A stretch of 64,000 bases of DNA from an uncultured Flavobacteriaceae bacterium. Its GTDB lineage: Bacteria > Bacteroidota > Bacteroidia > Flavobacteriales > Flavobacteriaceae. Position 1 is the stretch's first letter, and each line of letters starts with the position of its first letter. The position numbers and the translations under genes are program-made. The notes beneath the pieces were generated by a model, which was given only the letters and a program-made list of their open reading frames with translations, made no database searches and had not been told where the DNA came from. Shown here piece by piece: positions 10,301-18,702 of the stretch. The stretch spans positions 769,596 through 833,595 of the forward strand of contig CALTAJ010000002.1 of NCBI GenBank assembly GCA_943842245.1, written 5' to 3'.

Positions 10301-11135
10301 CAGTATCTAATGTATTTTGAAGTTCAGAGGCAAAATTCCCATTGTAAGGGTCAGTGGTTGGATCTTCAAAAAGTAAAGAAATGTCTGAAACAAGTTCTAA
10401 ACGAATATTCAGATCTTGTTCAAAAACTTCATTAATACGATTTAACGTACTTGCCACTGCTGCAAGGGCATCCTCCTGATTTGAGCCGTTACTATCATCA
10501 TCATCACCCCAATATGATGTGTACTCACCTGTACTCGATATAGCAATTCTAAAAGTTCTTATTTGGTTATTTAAAACTACTTTTTTAAAAGAGCTTATTT
10601 TTGTTTTTAGTTTGTTCGAGGTAGCTTCGGTTTTACAAAAAAGCGGATTAGCTAAATCATTTTTAGTCTTAATATATGAGAAATGTATTTTTTTCTCACC
10701 TCTTACAGGTTGAATGAAAAAATCATTTCCATTATTAATTTTTATCCATGCATTTATCCCATCTTGCTTTGTACTCATTCGCAGCTTAACGGCGGGACGA
10801 CTTTTACTAACCCCCTTGAATGTTTTTATGTTAGGGTATTTAGCTGACAAGCTTTTTGAAAGTAATGATGTAGGTGTCAAAATAAAAATCTCTTCGTCTC
10901 CTTTTTCGTTAGGTAACCGAATCTCCTGTTTTAGACTCTTAGTATTAATACCAGAAAAATTAATAGGCATTTTATAATATGCCTCTCCAAAAATATCTAG
11001 AGAGGTAGATGATTTATTTGGATTCGAAACTTTATTCCATCGATCTTGCCCCAAAAGACCTTGCATTGAAAGAAAAAATAATGCAATTCCAAAAGCAAAT
11101 AAGTATTTAAGGCTATTAATTTTTTTTTGTTTCAA
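7308..11135 (-). CDS. secreted metzincin-type metalloprotease with P-domain and type IX secretion sorting domain
   Basis: A 1275-residue exoprotease. In order: signal peptide (about 1-29), prodomain (about 30-180), a reprolysin-like catalytic domain with zinc motif HEIGHQFGAYH (341-351; HExxHxxxxxH) and Met-turn TIMGYAG (371-377), Ig/FN3-like modules, a proprotein-convertase P-domain-like beta sandwich (about 850-965), a thrombospondin-3-like calcium stretch (DNDSLTDNNDNCP), and a C-terminal type A sorting domain (VFPNPISEDA to the end). The last domain targets it through the type IX system; the translocon gene sprA is in this window. An in-frame TAG lies just upstream and no ATG precedes the signal core, so the start is TTG at 11135. 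Confidence 0.93.
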   Translation of the reverse strand: MKQKKINSLKYLFAFGIALFFLSMQGLLGQDRWNKVSNPNKSSTSLDIFGEAYYKMPINFSGINTKSLKQEIRLPNEKGDEEIFILTPTSLLSKSLSAKYPNIKTFKGVSKSRPAVKLRMSTKQDGINAWIKINNGNDFFIQPVRGEKKIHFSYIKTKNDLANPLFCKTEATSNKLKTKISSFKKVVLNNQIRTFRIAISSTGEYTSYWGDDDDSNGSNQEDALAAVASTLNRINEVFEQDLNIRLELVSDISLLFEDPTTDPYNGNFASELQNTLDTEIGDEGYDLGHLFDFGEPDGDAGCVGCVCISGQKGQAYATHPFEDIFGGTYRNDYFDLDYVGHEIGHQFGAYHTFSYNLESFGVSVEPGSGSTIMGYAGITGPDNLQKHGDPYFHYYSIKNISNYVATISCGNTVSIDNEVFRIDAGPDYYIPIGTAYELNFNPVKEEGFNYYCWEQLDSAEITSDNFGPNNVIGSMTRSLPPSDIPTRTIPNITRILSNNLTQENPGLNSAWETVPLVGRDLNWGLTVRKELNSFNQIAQDAIKISALATSGPFLINSQNESGYLVKGGAVESIKWDVANTDINPIGESEVIISMSTDGGATFPVILADEVPNIGSVKVIIPNNIDTSSARIKVKAKSGIFFAINKKDFSIESRDLVLNFDSYIQENCDLNTLRYAFSIIRKENFIDPFSLRINSLPVSLEGKFSKQVFTSSDTEGYIDLVGLSNLDPGDYEFSLEALYGTDSEIFDFELKQRDNFISPAFLKSPISESNDISLNPTLEWESNINADNFRIQIAKDLSFSNLIFDELTSSSQIQVNDLASATVYYWRIQQINNCEVSDFSEIYSFKTSIISCTDFNATDLPKKLVDANENAQGTIFSSINVNFDLTILDVDVWVDLTHSWISDLSLYLETPGGDQLLLSSSIGGADDNYTQTLFDQEASINIVDGTAPFTGRFVPVQNLSSIYGTSSKGIWKLIVLDQEMGDSGDLLGFELSFCLEGLLEINSDNDSLTDNNDNCPKITNEDQADIDNNNIGDVCDIFSAQNISLVKKDATCPNSENGVLIFNARADYLYKGVINGPNGFQDEFTFTKNGFTLNNLIPGKYDFCISSDRFIDFEYCFQTQITAPDDLRVQTVYDPSLGILNLEMFGGDIYKISLNDQSFDLVKENSIQLSLTKKINRVVVETDKICQGIFESWINLDSQAKVFPNPISEDANIILPQAKTVDIKLFSGSGEVCWAKNNNVEKQKSIQIPMSHLPRGWYILQIDYGSYIETRKLLKE

Positions 11136-11199
11136 TCTAACCTAATCATGTGTAGGGTTAAAAATAAACAAACTAATTCGTCTATAAATGATATTAGCG

Positions 11200-11207
11200 T
11201 ACTTTTG
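11200..11207 (+). promoter_or_regulatory. candidate -7 box for ribF
   Basis: TACTTTTG matches TAnnTTTG exactly, with TTC (instead of TTG) at 11177-11179, a spacing of 20 bp. It lies 30 bp before the ATG at 11238 and favours that start over the GTG at 11223. No FMN riboswitch fold is present in the short leader. Confidence 0.5.
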
Positions 11208-11237
11208 TAAAGCTAATTAAAAGTGACTTTTTTTCAA

Positions 11238-12164
11238 ATGAATCTTATTAATGGAATTGAAAATTATAATAATTCTTCTAAGTCAATTTTAACTATAGGG
11301 ACTTTTGATGGTGTTCACTTAGGGCATCAAAAAATCATAAGTTCATTAGTGACTAATGCAAAACATCAAAAATTAGAAGCTAATATTCTCACTTTTTTTC
11401 CTCATCCTAGAATGGTTTTGCAAAAAGAAACTAATCTTAAACTAATAGACACTTTAAAAGAAAAAGAAAAACTTTTATCAGATCTGGGAATCGATAATCT
11501 TATCGTTCAACCCTTTTCAAAAGAATTCTCAAAACTAAGTGCAATTGAATTCGTAAGAGATATTCTTGTTAATAAACTTAGGGTTTCCACTTTAATGATT
11601 GGATATGATCATCATTTCGGAAAAAATCGAGAGGCATCAGTAAAAGACCTCATAAAATATGGGGAAACTCATAACTTTAAAGTAAATGTCATCCCACCCC
11701 AAGACGTGTCATCCATAGTTGTTAGTTCGACAAAAATACGTAATGCTATTAAACAAAGTAATTTTAAAAAAGTAAATCAATTTTTAGGTCGCCCCTTCGA
11801 ACTAAATGGAAAAGTAACTAAAGGAGATGGAGTGGGAAGAACTATAAAATTCCCCACTGCTAATATTGAAATTGAAGAAATATACAAATTAATACCCTCT
11901 AGGGGTGTTTATTTGGTTGAAGTTTACTTTGAAGGAAACCAATATTCAGGAATGATGAATATTGGAAACAGGCCAACACTAAATGGATTTAATCAAACCA
12001 TAGAAACCCATATTTTTGATTTTGATGAAAATATTTATGATAAAAGTTTAAAGGTATTTCTTTTAAAAAAAATTAGAGATGAGAAAAAATTTGATTCTTT
12101 AACAACTTTAAAAAAACAATTAATTAAAGATGAAGAAATTTGTAAAAGAACTCTAAGAGAATAG
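11238..12164 (+). CDS. ribF: bifunctional riboflavin kinase / FAD synthetase
   Basis: Converts riboflavin to FMN and FMN to FAD. The N-terminal nucleotidyltransferase domain carries GTFDGVHLGHQKI and the later SSTKIR motif; the C-terminal flavokinase domain starts near GKVTKGDGVGRTIKFPTANIE. The frame opens at a GTG at 11223 (313 residues), but I prefer the ATG at 11238 (308 residues): it gives the usual short lead before the GTFDG motif and leaves a leader after the -7 box. It heads a plus-strand run of housekeeping genes, with serS 43 bp downstream. Confidence 0.95.
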   Translation: MNLINGIENYNNSSKSILTIGTFDGVHLGHQKIISSLVTNAKHQKLEANILTFFPHPRMVLQKETNLKLIDTLKEKEKLLSDLGIDNLIVQPFSKEFSKLSAIEFVRDILVNKLRVSTLMIGYDHHFGKNREASVKDLIKYGETHNFKVNVIPPQDVSSIVVSSTKIRNAIKQSNFKKVNQFLGRPFELNGKVTKGDGVGRTIKFPTANIEIEEIYKLIPSRGVYLVEVYFEGNQYSGMMNIGNRPTLNGFNQTIETHIFDFDENIYDKSLKVFLLKKIRDEKKFDSLTTLKKQLIKDEEICKRTLRE

Positions 12165-12207
12165 AGGGTAAAGTAAAATTAATTTATTTTTACAAAAATG
12201 ATATTTC

Positions 12208-13479
12208 ATGCTTGGACTCCAATACATAAGAGAAAATAAAGAAGCTGTACTAGAGGGGCTAAAAAAAAGGGGGTTTAAAACTCCTGAGATGATTTCCCAA
12301 ATCATCAATCTTGATAAAGATAGGAGAACTAAACAAGCTGAATTAGATAAGCATCTGGCAGAGTCAAACCTTGTGGCCAGAGAAATTGGAAGCCTTTTTA
12401 AAGCTGGTGAAGTTGAAAAAGCAAATTCTCTAAAAGAAAAAAGTGTTATTTCTAAAACAACAATCAAAAAACTCCAAGAACAACTTAATGAGACTGTTTC
12501 GCTTTTGTTTGACCTAAGAACTCAAGTACCAAATATACCTCATCAGAGTGTTCCTGTTGGAAATTCCGATGTAGATAATGAAGAAATCTTTAGTGCAGGC
12601 AAAATTCCTGATCTTGGAGCTGGAGCACTACCTCACTGGGAATTAGCAATTAAATATGATTTAATTGATTTTGAATTAGGAAATAAAATTTCTGGAGCTG
12701 GCTTCCCACTATATAAAGGTAAGGGTGCTCGACTTCAAAGAGGATTAATTAATTATTTTTTAGATAGAAATACTGCAGCAGGCTACAAAGAAGTTCAAGT
12801 ACCACATCTAGTAAATGAAGACTCGGCTTTCGGAACAGGTGCACTACCAGATAAAGAAGGTCAAATGTACCATGTCCAAAATGATAACTTATATTTGATT
12901 CCAACTGCAGAAGTCCCTATAACAAACATTTACCGTAATAGTTTATTAAATATTTCTGAGCTTCCTATTGCACTTACAGGCTATACACCATGTTTTAGAA
13001 GAGAAGCTGGAAGTTATGGTGCTCACGTTCGAGGGCTAAATCGTTTGCATCAATTTGACAAGGTTGAGATTGTTAGAATTGAGGAACCAAAAAACGCTAT
13101 GCTAGCCCTTGAAAAGATGATAGAACACGTGAAATCAATCCTCAATGAATTACAGCTTCCATACCGCATTTTGAGACTTTGTGGTGGAGATTTAGGCTTC
13201 ACTTCGGCTTTGACATATGACTTTGAAATTTACTCTACTGCACAAAAGCGTTGGCTAGAAATAAGTTCTGTTTCTACCTTTAATAGTTTTCAAGCTGAGC
13301 GATTGCACTTGAGATATAAAGATGAACAAGGTAAAAAACAAAATGCTCATACTTTAAATGGAAGTTCTTTAGCTCTTCCAAGAGTCATGGCAGGAATTCT
13401 TGAAAATTATCAAACTCCCAATGGAATAGAAATTCCACCAGCTTTGGTAACATATACGGGTTTTGATCAAATCAAATAA
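12208..13479 (+). CDS. serS: seryl-tRNA synthetase
   Basis: Class II aminoacyl-tRNA synthetase charging tRNA-Ser. The 423 residues comprise the N-terminal antiparallel coiled-coil arm that grips the long variable arm of tRNA-Ser (about 1-110), then the catalytic core. Motif 2 is in FRREAGSYGAHVRGLNRLHQF, where Arg binds ATP, and motif 3 is GSSLALPRVMAGILENYQ near the C-terminus. Length is normal. The next gene starts 1 bp after its stop, so serS, DUF4286, rsmA, mgtE and the dehydrogenase form one tight cluster. Confidence 0.97.
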   Translation: MLGLQYIRENKEAVLEGLKKRGFKTPEMISQIINLDKDRRTKQAELDKHLAESNLVAREIGSLFKAGEVEKANSLKEKSVISKTTIKKLQEQLNETVSLLFDLRTQVPNIPHQSVPVGNSDVDNEEIFSAGKIPDLGAGALPHWELAIKYDLIDFELGNKISGAGFPLYKGKGARLQRGLINYFLDRNTAAGYKEVQVPHLVNEDSAFGTGALPDKEGQMYHVQNDNLYLIPTAEVPITNIYRNSLLNISELPIALTGYTPCFRREAGSYGAHVRGLNRLHQFDKVEIVRIEEPKNAMLALEKMIEHVKSILNELQLPYRILRLCGGDLGFTSALTYDFEIYSTAQKRWLEISSVSTFNSFQAERLHLRYKDEQGKKQNAHTLNGSSLALPRVMAGILENYQTPNGIEIPPALVTYTGFDQIK

Positions 13480-13480
13480 T

Positions 13481-13795
13481 ATGTTAATCTATAATGTTAC
13501 TTCACATGTAGAACCAAAAATAGAAAAAGAATGGTTGCTTTGGATGAAACAAAAGCACCTTTCAGAGATGTTAGCTACACAAAAATTTAGTATGGCTAAA
13601 ATTTTTAAAGTTATTAGTGATCAGGACCACGGAGGAGTTAGCTATGCTGTACAATATCATTGTGAGAATAAAAATACTTTAGATGAATATTTAAAAAATG
13701 ATGCTAAGGATTTACAAAAAAAAGAAAATGAAAAATTTGGTAAAAGTATTTTATTCTTTAGAACTGAACTTCAATTGATAGAAGAACAATCATGA
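13481..13795 (+). CDS. DUF4286 family protein
   Basis: A 104-residue cytosolic protein of unknown function, recognisable as the small ferredoxin-fold-like DUF4286 family of Bacteroidota from its start [12 protein letters not shown], the [10 protein letters not shown] segment and the [12 protein letters not shown] region. The frame extends back to a TTG at 13463 inside serS, but the ATG at 13481, one base after the serS stop, is the likely start. It overlaps rsmA by 4 bp (ATGA) and so is translationally coupled to a ribosomal RNA methyltransferase. This suggests, but does not prove, a translation-related role. Confidence 0.85.
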   Translation: MLIYNVTSHVEPKIEKEWLLWMKQKHLSEMLATQKFSMAKIFKVISDQDHGGVSYAVQYHCENKNTLDEYLKNDAKDLQKKENEKFGKSILFFRTELQLIEEQS

Positions 13796-14577
13796 AACCT
13801 ATTCGCGCTAAAAAAAAATTAGGTCAACATTTTTTAACTGATTTAAATATTGCGCGTCGAATTGTCGAAACTTTAGACTTTACTAATTATAAAAGAGTTT
13901 TAGAAATTGGCCCTGGAATGGGGGTTTTATCTCAATTTATAATTTCTAAAACGAAAGATTTATACTTGATTGAAGTTGACAAAGAATCAGTCAAATACCT
14001 AAAAGAAAAATATACTGAACTTAAATCAAATATTATTGAAGAAGATTTTTTAAAAATTAATTTAAAAGAAAAATTAGGCGAAAAATCATTTGCTATAATT
14101 GGAAACTTTCCATACAACATTTCTACTCAAATTGTTTTTAAGACTTTGAACCATCGTAATCAAATTCCATTTTTTTCTGGAATGTTTCAAAAAGAAGTTG
14201 CAGAACGTATTTGTGAACCTCCAGGCTCAAAGAAATACGGGATTTTATCAGTTCTTACTCAATTATTTTATAAAACTGAATTACTTTTTTTAGTCCCTCC
14301 TCAGGTTTTTAAACCACCCCCAAAGGTAGATTCTGCAGTAATTCGTTTGGTTCGCAAAGAAAATTTTAATTTGCCCTGTGACGAAAAACTATTATTCAAA
14401 CTTGTCAAATTAAGTTTCCAACAAAGACGTAAAACTTTACGTAACAGTTTAAAAACGATGAATATTCCTGAAATATTAAGAGAAGATGCTATCTTTGACC
14501 TACGTCCAGAGAAGCTCTCAGGTGATGACTTTATCCAACTCACAAAAAGGATTGGCCATGGCAACATTTCAAATTGA
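13792..14577 (+). CDS. rsmA: 16S rRNA dimethyladenosine transferase
   Basis: KsgA/RsmA dimethylates the two adjacent adenosines near the 3' end of 16S rRNA late in small-subunit assembly. The start [11 protein letters not shown], the SAM-binding motif [13 protein letters not shown] and the catalytic NFPYNIS motif are all present, as is the C-terminal helical domain with [12 protein letters not shown]. Length (261) is normal. It overlaps the DUF4286 gene by 4 bp upstream, and its 3' end overlaps the mgtE start by 20 bp. Confidence 0.97.
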   Translation: MKPIRAKKKLGQHFLTDLNIARRIVETLDFTNYKRVLEIGPGMGVLSQFIISKTKDLYLIEVDKESVKYLKEKYTELKSNIIEEDFLKINLKEKLGEKSFAIIGNFPYNISTQIVFKTLNHRNQIPFFSGMFQKEVAERICEPPGSKKYGILSVLTQLFYKTELLFLVPPQVFKPPPKVDSAVIRLVRKENFNLPCDEKLLFKLVKLSFQQRRKTLRNSLKTMNIPEILREDAIFDLRPEKLSGDDFIQLTKRIGHGNISN

Positions 14578-15916
14578 TTCCATTTTTCTAGATGATATAA
14601 AAGCGCTCATCAAAAAAAAGGATAATACGCTTTTAAAGAGAAAACTACAGCCTGTTCACTATGCTGATTTAGGAGAAGTTATTGAAGGGCTCTCCATCGA
14701 AGAAGCCACGTATCTGATTAAATTGTTAGGAAGTGACACTACAGCTGATGCGCTTGCAGACGTTGACCCTGACATTAGGGAAGGTATTTTACGTCAACTC
14801 TCGGAAAAAGAAATCGCTAAAGAAGTTCTTGAGTTAGATACCGATGATGCTACAGACATCATCCTTGAACTCCCTGAGGAGCGACAAGAGAAGGTCATGT
14901 CGCAAATTGATGATGATGAACATCTAAATGACATTAGAGACTTATTGCGTTACGATGAAAATTCTGCTGGAGGACTTATGGCTAAAGAATTGGTGAAAGT
15001 AAAGGAAGATCTTAGCGTTCTAAAATGCCTAAATGAAATGCGTGCACAAGCTGAAAATGTCACACGAGTTCATTCCATTTACGTTGTGGATGAGAAAAAC
15101 AGACTCAAAGGACGTCTTTCACTTAAAGACTTAATTACTGCAAATTCTAGAGCTAAGGTTAAAGATATCTACATTCCCAAGGTTGACTTTGTTACTGTAG
15201 ATCAAGATGGAGATGAAGTTGCTAAAATCATGTCAAAATACGATTTAGATGCCATTCCAGTAATCAACAGCAAAAAAGAACTTTTAGGTCGCATCACAAT
15301 CGATGATATCGTTGATTTAATCAAAGAAGAAGCAGATAAAGATTATCAGCTTGCCGCAGGTATTTCAGCTGATGTAGAGGCAGACGATAAAATCTTTGAC
15401 TTAGTAAAAGCTCGACTTCCTTGGCTTTTTTTGGGTTTATTAGGAGGACTGGGAAGTGTATTTATACTCCAAGATTTTGAAGCCATCATGGAGGAACCCA
15501 AGTTGCGAAACCTATTTTTCTATACCCCGTTAATTGCCGCTATGGCTGGTAATGTAGGGGTACAATCCTCAGCCATTATCGTTCAGGGTATCGCAAATGA
15601 TGTGGTAAAAGGCTCCCTTTTTAAACGTTTAATAAAAGAGATTGGATTGAGTTTGATAAATGGGCTTTCTCTTGCATTGGTCATTCTTGTTTTTGGTCAA
15701 TTTATAAATCAAGCTTTTATGGTAAGTTTCACTATTGCGGGATCTATGATGTTGGTTATCGTTGTTGCTGCTCTTGTTGGAACATTTGTACCTATTGTTC
15801 TAAACAAACAAGGGATTGATCCTGCCATTGCTACAGGACCATTTATAACCACAGCCAATGATATTTTTGGAATTTTTCTTTTCTTTTATATCGCAAAATT
15901 TGTTTTAGGCTTTTAA
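14558..15916 (+). CDS. mgtE: magnesium transporter MgtE
   Basis: Inner-membrane Mg2+ channel gated by cytosolic magnesium. Order: N-terminal superhelical MgtE_N domain (about 10-130, with repeated leucine-rich helices), a pair of CBS domains (about 135-260), a connecting helix, then five transmembrane helices (about 285-452) with the conserved [13 protein letters not shown] segment and the [18 protein letters not shown] pore region. The longer frame from 14486 lies within rsmA; the ATG at 14558 gives a 452-residue protein of normal length and is preferred. It overlaps the next gene by one base (TAATG). Confidence 0.95.
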   Translation: MATFQIDSIFLDDIKALIKKKDNTLLKRKLQPVHYADLGEVIEGLSIEEATYLIKLLGSDTTADALADVDPDIREGILRQLSEKEIAKEVLELDTDDATDIILELPEERQEKVMSQIDDDEHLNDIRDLLRYDENSAGGLMAKELVKVKEDLSVLKCLNEMRAQAENVTRVHSIYVVDEKNRLKGRLSLKDLITANSRAKVKDIYIPKVDFVTVDQDGDEVAKIMSKYDLDAIPVINSKKELLGRITIDDIVDLIKEEADKDYQLAAGISADVEADDKIFDLVKARLPWLFLGLLGGLGSVFILQDFEAIMEEPKLRNLFFYTPLIAAMAGNVGVQSSAIIVQGIANDVVKGSLFKRLIKEIGLSLINGLSLALVILVFGQFINQAFMVSFTIAGSMMLVIVVAALVGTFVPIVLNKQGIDPAIATGPFITTANDIFGIFLFFYIAKFVLGF

Positions 15917-16872
15917 TGACTCAATCCAAAATTCTTCATGTTGATCAAAATCATCCACTCCTTCTAAAAGGATTGGAAGCCCTGGGATATGAAAATGTTT
16001 TAGCCTACAGCGCTCCACTTGATGAACTTTTACCTCAATTTGATAACTACATTGGTTTGGTAATTAGGAGTCGTTTTCCTGTAGATAAAAAATGTCTAGA
16101 TTTCGGAACACATCTCAAATTTATCGCACGTGTAGGAGCTGGTCTAGAAAATATAAATGTGGAGTACGCTAAAGAAAGAGGTATCGAATTAATATCTGCT
16201 CCCGAAGGAAATAGGAATGCCGTAGGAGAGCATGCGTTGGGCATGCTTCTTGGTCTTATGAACAATCTTCGTCCCGCCCACCACAGTATAACAGAAGGCT
16301 ATTGGTTAAGGGAAGAACATCGCGGATTTGAATTAGAGGGTAAAACTATAGGAATCATTGGTTATGGAAATACTGGGAAATCTTTTGCCAAAAAACTACA
16401 GGGTTTTAATGACGTAAAGGTACTTTGTTATGATATCCTTGAAGGAGTTGGAGATCTTGCAGCTGAACAAGTTTCATTAAAAGAATTGCTAAAAAAAGCT
16501 CACGTAGTTAGTCTTCATATCCCTGAAACGTCCAAGACTTTAGGATTTATAAATAAAAAATTTATCGACAACATGCATCACCCTTTTTGGTTAATTAATA
16601 CGGCTCGAGGGAAAGTAATTATTACTGAGGAACTTGTTGAGGGTTTAAAAACTCGGAAAATCCTTGGAGCAGGTCTTGATGTTTTGGAATACGAATCGAG
16701 TTCTTTTTACTCGATTTTTAAATCAAATAAACATAACTCTGCTTTATCTTACTTACTAAAATCTGATCAAGTATTACTTTCTCCCCATGTAGGCGGATGG
16801 ACCGTTGAAAGTCATCACAGGCTCGCTCAAACTATTTTGGACAAAATAAAAGCATTGTCCCTAATCGTTTAA
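15916..16872 (+). CDS. D-2-hydroxyacid dehydrogenase (NAD-dependent, phosphoglycerate-dehydrogenase-like)
   Basis: A 318-residue member of the D-isomer 2-hydroxyacid dehydrogenase family. The Rossmann dinucleotide motif is GIIGYGNTGKSFAKKL, and the catalytic triad is visible as Arg in INTARGKVI, Glu in GLDVLEYE and His in SPHVGGWT. There is no ACT domain, so it is the short form. The loop between the catalytic Glu and His is longer than usual (about 20 extra residues with SSSFYSIFKS). Substrate is uncertain: 3-phosphoglycerate or erythronate-4-phosphate are possible, but neither is shown. It overlaps mgtE by one base and ends 3 bp from the converging aspartate kinase gene. Confidence 0.85.
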   Translation: MTQSKILHVDQNHPLLLKGLEALGYENVLAYSAPLDELLPQFDNYIGLVIRSRFPVDKKCLDFGTHLKFIARVGAGLENINVEYAKERGIELISAPEGNRNAVGEHALGMLLGLMNNLRPAHHSITEGYWLREEHRGFELEGKTIGIIGYGNTGKSFAKKLQGFNDVKVLCYDILEGVGDLAAEQVSLKELLKKAHVVSLHIPETSKTLGFINKKFIDNMHHPFWLINTARGKVIITEELVEGLKTRKILGAGLDVLEYESSSFYSIFKSNKHNSALSYLLKSDQVLLSPHVGGWTVESHHRLAQTILDKIKALSLIV

Positions 16873-16875
16873 TAT

Positions 16876-18126
16876 TTATAATACAAATTGAGCTGTTTCT
16901 TGGGTTCTTTGTTCCAACAGAATCGGTTTTCCAATCTGCTTTATAAATTGAGATGCCTTCAAATCAAAATGACGTATGGTGTACAAATCTACACTTGGGG
17001 TTACCAATACGTTAAACTTTGACCGCAATACCAAAACAAGCTCTTCTAATCTTTGGTATTTATTGTTAATACAAACCGAAAAGCTGATTGCTGAATTTTG
17101 AATAAGCTCTACTGGCATCTGATACTCGTGTAACAATCCAAAAATGTAGCTGATGTTTTCTTCAACAATAAATGAAAAATCTATTGAGGAAAGTCTTAAT
17201 AAGACCTGATCTTTTTTTACCATATAACATGGAATGTGCGGCTCTAAGGTTTTTCCTTTAGATACGGCTGTTCCCTTTTCTTTTGGGTTTTCAAAAGATT
17301 TTACATAAAGTGGTATTTCTTTGCGCTGAAGGGGCTGTAATGTTTTAGGGTGGATAACTGAGGCACCATAAAACGCAAGCTCAATAGCCTCCCTATATGA
17401 AATTTGATTTAAAAGTTGTGTCTTTTTAAATACTCGCGGATCACCATTTAAAACTCCAGAAACATCTTTCCATATTGTAACAGACTCTGCATTAAGTGCA
17501 TAAGCAAAAATTGCAGCGGTGTAGTCTGAACCCTCTCTCCCTAAAGTAGTAGTAAAGTTGTTACTGTTACTCCCTATAAAACCTTGTGTAATGATGAGCG
17601 AGTTTTTCCCTATTTGCTGATTAATTTTATTTAGAGTAAGTTCCCAATTTAGGTTCGCTGAACGATAATAATCATCTGTTTTTATACAATTTCGAGCATC
17701 TAACCAAAAACTATCAATTTTCTTCTTTTGGATAAAATGGTGAATGATTGTGGTTGACAACAATTCTCCATAACTCACTACCTGGTCGTAAACAAAACTA
17801 TAATCTGGGGATTTATTGGTATTAAAAAATGCAATTAATTCTTCAAATAATTGATGTATTGCAGTTTCAACTTCTCCACTTTCCTCTCTGAATAAATCCT
17901 TTACAACATCGAGATGAAATTGTTTTAAGGCAAGGGTCCCCTTGGGTGTTTGCTTTTTATTTTTAAAATACGTCTCTATAATAGCTTCCAAGGCGTTCGT
18001 CGTTTTTCCCATTGCAGATACGACTATTAGGGTCTCTTTAAAACCTACTTTTTCTAAAACAAGTACGAGATTTCGAACCCCAGCGGCATCTTTTACAGAA
18101 GCTCCTCCAAATTTAAATACTTTCAT
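16876..18126 (-). CDS. lysC: aspartate kinase (monofunctional)
   Basis: Phosphorylates aspartate, the first step toward lysine, threonine, methionine and diaminopimelate. The N-terminal kinase domain begins with the substrate loop KFGGASVKD and contains the TLGREGSDYTAA motif and WKDVSGVLNGDPRVF. A C-terminal ACT-type regulatory region (about 295-400) is shorter and less typical than in E. coli LysC but in keeping with flavobacterial enzymes. There is no fused homoserine dehydrogenase. The GNAT gene ends 3 bp upstream in the same direction, so the two are probably co-transcribed. Confidence 0.92.
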   Translation of the reverse strand: MKVFKFGGASVKDAAGVRNLVLVLEKVGFKETLIVVSAMGKTTNALEAIIETYFKNKKQTPKGTLALKQFHLDVVKDLFREESGEVETAIHQLFEELIAFFNTNKSPDYSFVYDQVVSYGELLSTTIIHHFIQKKKIDSFWLDARNCIKTDDYYRSANLNWELTLNKINQQIGKNSLIITQGFIGSNSNNFTTTLGREGSDYTAAIFAYALNAESVTIWKDVSGVLNGDPRVFKKTQLLNQISYREAIELAFYGASVIHPKTLQPLQRKEIPLYVKSFENPKEKGTAVSKGKTLEPHIPCYMVKKDQVLLRLSSIDFSFIVEENISYIFGLLHEYQMPVELIQNSAISFSVCINNKYQRLEELVLVLRSKFNVLVTPSVDLYTIRHFDLKASQFIKQIGKPILLEQRTQETAQFVL

Positions 18127-18129
18127 TTT

Positions 18130-18609
18130 TTATATAGTGTCTAAATATTTTTTCATTTCAGGGCGATGCATTTGTACCGTTTGCCAGTCTTCCAATACAG
18201 TGGCACCACTTTTATGATAAAAATTTACAGCAGTAAGATTCCAATCCAAAACATTCCATTCAATACGTTCTACACCTGCTTTGTAGGATTTTTTTATAAA
18301 CGCAGTGTACAGTTGAGTTCCAATACCTTTTCCTTTATATGACTCCGATACAATTAAATCTTCCAGATGAAATGTAGGTCCCTTCCAAGTAGAAAACCTA
18401 TCATAAAATAAGGCCATCCCTACAATTTTGTTTTCGACCTCTGCCACAAGACACTGAAACATAGGATGTGTTCCAAAGCCATATTTTTCAATATCTGAAG
18501 TGGTTAAAATTACACTGGCAGGTTCTTTTTCAAAAAGTGCTAATTCTTTTATCAAATTAAGTATTGAGATGCTGTCTTTTATTACTGCTTTTCTAATTAA
18601 TGCTTTCAT
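18130..18609 (-). CDS. GNAT-family N-acetyltransferase (spermidine/diamine acetyltransferase-like)
   Basis: Transfers acetyl from acetyl-CoA to an amine. The acetyl-CoA site is visible as the beta-strand FHLEDLIVSESYKGKGIG (consensus R/Q-x-x-G-x-G/A), followed by IEWNVLDWNLTAVNFYHKSGA, which closely resembles the C-terminal region of SSAT-type diamine acetyltransferases. The frame opens at an ATG at 18618, but I prefer the ATG at 18609 (159 residues), which fits the family N-terminus and leaves a plausible leader after the -7 box. Exact substrate is unknown. Confidence 0.88.
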   Translation of the reverse strand: MKALIRKAVIKDSISILNLIKELALFEKEPASVILTTSDIEKYGFGTHPMFQCLVAEVENKIVGMALFYDRFSTWKGPTFHLEDLIVSESYKGKGIGTQLYTAFIKKSYKAGVERIEWNVLDWNLTAVNFYHKSGATVLEDWQTVQMHRPEMKKYLDTI

Positions 18610-18626
18610 AAAATGCATTTAAGCTA

Positions 18627-18659
18627 CAAAAGTATAATAAGTATTTGGTAGAACCTCAA
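18627..18659 (-). promoter_or_regulatory. candidate promoter for the GNAT-lysC pair
   Basis: On the minus strand TTG (18657-18659), then 22 bp, then TACTTTTG (18627-18634). The -7 box is a full match to TAnnTTTG; the spacing is 1-2 bp longer than typical. It lies 18 bp before the preferred GNAT start. Confidence 0.5.
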
Positions 18660-18702
18660 CTTCAAATAAATATCACAATATTTTTGTTGATGTTAAAAAT
18701 CA

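Noticed and set aside
11136-11237. Possible FMN riboswitch upstream of ribF
   Set aside because: The gap is only about 100 bp, shared with a divergent gene, and shows none of the conserved AGGGxxGGxxxGAAATCC-type core or multi-helix structure.
15916-16872. Naming the 2-hydroxyacid dehydrogenase serA or pdxB
   Set aside because: The catalytic triad is clear but no ACT domain or substrate-specific feature decides between these functions.
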